41,682 nt of DNA from the NCBI GenBank assembly GCA_030149525.1, contig JASBRJ010000021.1, forward strand, positions 1 to 41,682, written 5' to 3'. The notes beneath the pieces are model-generated. The model was not told the origin of the DNA and made no database searches. It saw only the letters and a list, made by a program, of their open reading frames with translations. This document shows positions 40,601 to 41,682 of this stretch, in pieces; positions within the stretch are counted from its first letter, which is position 1; each line of letters opens with the position of its first letter. Position numbers and translations under genes: made by a program. Source of the stretch: a bacterium (GTDB taxonomy: Bacteria; Vulcanimicrobiota; Xenobia; Xenobiales; JADMJV01).

Positions 40601-41682
40601 CGGCGACAGGTTGCGGCTTGGTTGACTGGGGAGGAGTTCCGCCCTGGGTCGGAGGCTCCACTCCGAGAGAAATCTCAGAATGACTGGAAGGTTCGCTGCT
40701 ACCGACCTTCCCGAAGCCGATCCCGATTGTCTGGCTATTCTCCTTAAGTCCACCGGACGACATTTTCTGTGTCCCTGGATTGAGGAAACTGTCCCGCGTG
40801 GAGTCGCCCAGCTCAGCACCTTTGCTGTCCTCGATGGGCTGCACCGCGCCGGAGTAATTCTGTTTCTGTCGACCCTTACCAAGACCCAGGTCGAAGCCTG
40901 ACCCGCTGGATTCCTTCTCGCCTTTTTTCGGCAAGGCACTGATAGGACCAACCGGGCCTGCTCGAGGGGGTTCCGGGTCTTTGGCTTGAGCGGGGGGTTG
41001 CTCGGGCGGAGTAGGAAACCCCGGGGACGGTATACCGGTCTCGGGTGGCTGCAGACCTACAGGCGGTCCCGATCTCTCGGCCTTCTCTTTCTCTTCTTGA
41101 GATTTGTCCTTCTCTCTGCCCTCAGCAGGATCCAAGGGAAGTGGAAGCCCACTTATCGGCGTCCCAGTCGTAGGAGACTCTTTGTCGGCTTGCTTCAGCT
41201 TCTTAGGCTTCTCCAAACCGAGTTCGGGCTCCCCGGAATCCAAAGGCTTAGGCTTTGGTTCCACTCCAAGCTTCATGTCACTATCGACTTTGGGCGGCTC
41301 CACGTGGAGTCGCGTTTCCTGGCCACGTTTCAAGTCGCCGAGTTGGGCCCCCTCACTAGAACTAATCGGCTGCACGGCGTCACTATAGCTCTGCTTTTGC
41401 TGCTCTTTGCCGAGACCTGGGCTCAAGTCGGAGCGGTTGGAATCCTTGGTTGTTTCTTTGGGTTTCGAGGCGACAGGCACAATGGGCGCCGCGCGTGGTG
41501 GCTCGGGAGCTTTGATTGCTTCGACCGGTGGAGTCGTTGCCAACGGTTGCTTCGGCGCAGTCCCCGACTCCACTCCAAGCTTAATGTCACTATCGACTCC
41601 AGGTGACTCCACGTGGAGTCGCTGCTCGTCCACAAATTTACCAATTTCCCCCGGGGGATTTCCCGTCGGGGGGGTCGATTGA
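37614..41682 (-). CDS. Giant repeat-rich, probably disordered protein with C-terminal zinc ribbon (N-terminus beyond window)
   Basis: The frame is open to the right edge: upstream of a possible GTG at 41633 it continues with the same repeat sequence (PTGNPPGEIGK), so the true start lies outside. At least 1355 residues are seen. The first 690 are Pro/Glu/Lys/Ser/Gly-rich, built of long tandem repeats starting RLHVEPPKVDSD, with recurring short motifs such as KLGVEP, ELGLEKP, DLGLGKG and ISLGVEPP. The middle is a low-complexity linker, followed by a helical stretch (ELMSDDWRRLDHEQKRVKKTLLEI). A zinc ribbon with CATC and CPVC and a 75-residue C-terminal domain ends it. No signal peptide can be judged. 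I do not recognise the family. Confidence 0.85.
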   Translation of the reverse strand, partial: QSTPPTGNPPGEIGKFVDEQRLHVESPGVDSDIKLGVESGTAPKQPLATTPPVEAIKAPEPPRAAPIVPVASKPKETTKDSNRSDLSPGLGKEQQKQSYSDAVQPISSSEGAQLGDLKRGQETRLHVEPPKVDSDMKLGVEPKPKPLDSGEPELGLEKPKKLKQADKESPTTGTPISGLPLPLDPAEGREKDKSQEEKEKAERSGPPVGLQPPETGIPSPGFPTPPEQPPAQAKDPEPPRAGPVGPISALPKKGEKESSGSGFDLGLGKGRQKQNYSGAVQPIEDSKGAELGDSTRDSFLNPGTQKMSSGGLKENSQTIGIGFGKVGSSEPSSHSEISLGVEPPTQGGTPPQSTKPQPVAEMPAPIQAQPVQAAPPQPTSPTGNPPGEIGKSVAEHRLHVEPPKVDSDVKLGVEPKPEPLDSGEPELGLEKPKKLKQADKETPTTGTPISGLPLPLDPAEGREKDESQEEKAEKSGSQVGLQPPETGIPSPGVPAPPEQPPAQAKDPEPPRAGPVGPISALPKKGEKQSSGSDFDLGLGKGRQKQNYSGAVQPVEDSKKAELGDSTRDSFLNPGTQKMSSGGLKENSQTIGIGFGKVGGSEPSSHSEISLGVEPPTQGGTPPQSTKPQPVAETPAPIQPAPPQPTSPTGNPPGEIGKSVAEHRLHVEPPKVDSDMKLGVEPKPEPLESRSVSSIENNSGSGNHNYQPTAPQASTGEEAESPQPDGPVRQNVSPGGERQLNVQPPAPAKGATPNPPEETEESASQKRGSIVGPVEKTRSSQTPTRQIDSLQREQVRVEVEPEATVSNTSVMSAAAHLPAQGKPDRGERHQTVEEALAAIPTELPVAQTPKTSPKSAGLELHNTEQAPIAGPSRSARKSSVNFSSQTERRKGPRFVNQSSHRPTSGPSREDSYWSAQGSATPQLGAKPFEAEPEKSSSARSIEATSQEESEDGVILFQKRSTPRDKLQAERTLFQKTGESAAPERSFELMSDDWRRLDHEQKRVKKTLLEIKNKDIDIGRVDMTDDSTRVYAQLLSDQKTDPTSVHQLAVAFKERTGRQLIIRAPEAPPRVEPAEEVGAVKKSVPQTLRKAQDKTVSPDDYEDLKTKKKEEDEEEFEAYKKVVKKKTEHEQKLYIRAASEEGSSWLAQSKTKKVEAAPAQQEEDSSLKKIRGRGKAVRGSGSRVVSDTGGGGGGGRLYGSQKPRKSKETEETKEKKELKEGELVAVLQENLETDTGLKIKIVRVGLQEADDQERQQGGGHQENGTCATCGTELPPAQAQNCPVCAQSSQEIVALTKTNYRFAGAKMFATADSVVASEQAKQLFTTEKLGHVASLRYWPKIPGHKEILQLRRVTDEAS
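39630..41682 (-). repeat. Long near-identical tandem repeats inside the giant gene
   Basis: The unit start RLHVE recurs with its Arg codon at 41621, 41312, 40493 and 39695. Spacings are 309, 819 and 798 bases, all multiples of three (103, 273 and 266 codons). Units 2 and 3 are almost identical over their whole length. Unit 1 is shortened and unit 4 is cut after about 25 codons. A further unit enters from the right edge. Confidence 0.9.

Noticed and set aside
39630-41682. CRISPR array or mobile repeat
   Set aside because: The repeats are about 800 bases long, keep the reading frame and encode the giant protein; there are no short direct repeats with unique spacers.

Overview
The window reads as chromosomal DNA of a Gram-negative bacterium of fairly high GC. 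It carries an apolipoprotein N-acyltransferase, a DsbD-type disulfide reductase, SecDF, type IV pilin genes and many proteins with signal peptides. The mix of Ser/Thr-kinase-like, CHASE2, GAF-cyclase, GGDEF, NPCBM, subtilase and MoxR/DUF58/transglutaminase genes, with few classical proteobacterial operons, suggests a deep-branching or environmental lineage. I cannot name the phylum from sequence alone. No rRNA, tRNA, CRISPR array, transposase or integrase was found. Genes are packed tightly and no gene-free stretch exceeds 300 bases.

Layout. 1-6541 (minus): kinase-fold/AAA regulator, DsbD-like protein, atypical aldehyde dehydrogenase and a CHASE2 protein cut by the left edge. 6636-7139 (plus): small zinc-ribbon protein. 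7154-14918 (minus): GspF/PilC protein, PAS histidine kinase, response regulator, GAF-adenylate/guanylate cyclase, coiled-coil protein, a strong terminator, then secF and secD. 15093-17952 (plus): TPR protein, NPCBM-like secreted protein and an NrtR-type regulator, convergent with lnt (17949-19316, minus).

19415-26259 (plus) is a seven-gene chain in which every gene overlaps the next. It holds a PilW/GspJ-like prepilin, a PilX/GspK-like protein, a small Gly-rich secreted protein, a PilV-like prepilin, a MoxR ATPase, a DUF58 protein and a TgpA-type transglutaminase. 26350-30856 (plus) holds nadA-nadB-nadC (de novo NAD synthesis) and rsgA. The nad promoter carries two tandem palindromes, plausible operators for the NrtR-like regulator encoded 9 kb upstream.

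30853-32673 (minus): membrane protein, peptide deformylase, ACT-domain protein. 32851-34424 (plus): small secreted protein and a diguanylate cyclase with an intact active site and I-site. 34379-36604 (minus): subtilase. 36753-37610 (plus): class C acid phosphatase-like HAD protein. 37614 to the right edge (minus): a giant, probably disordered protein with long near-identical tandem repeats, short LG motifs and a C-terminal zinc ribbon.

The points most worth a second look are the tandem nad operators, the pilin plus MoxR/DUF58/transglutaminase chain with probable ATC and CTG starts, the repeat protein, and the kinase-like protein that lacks the catalytic Asp.
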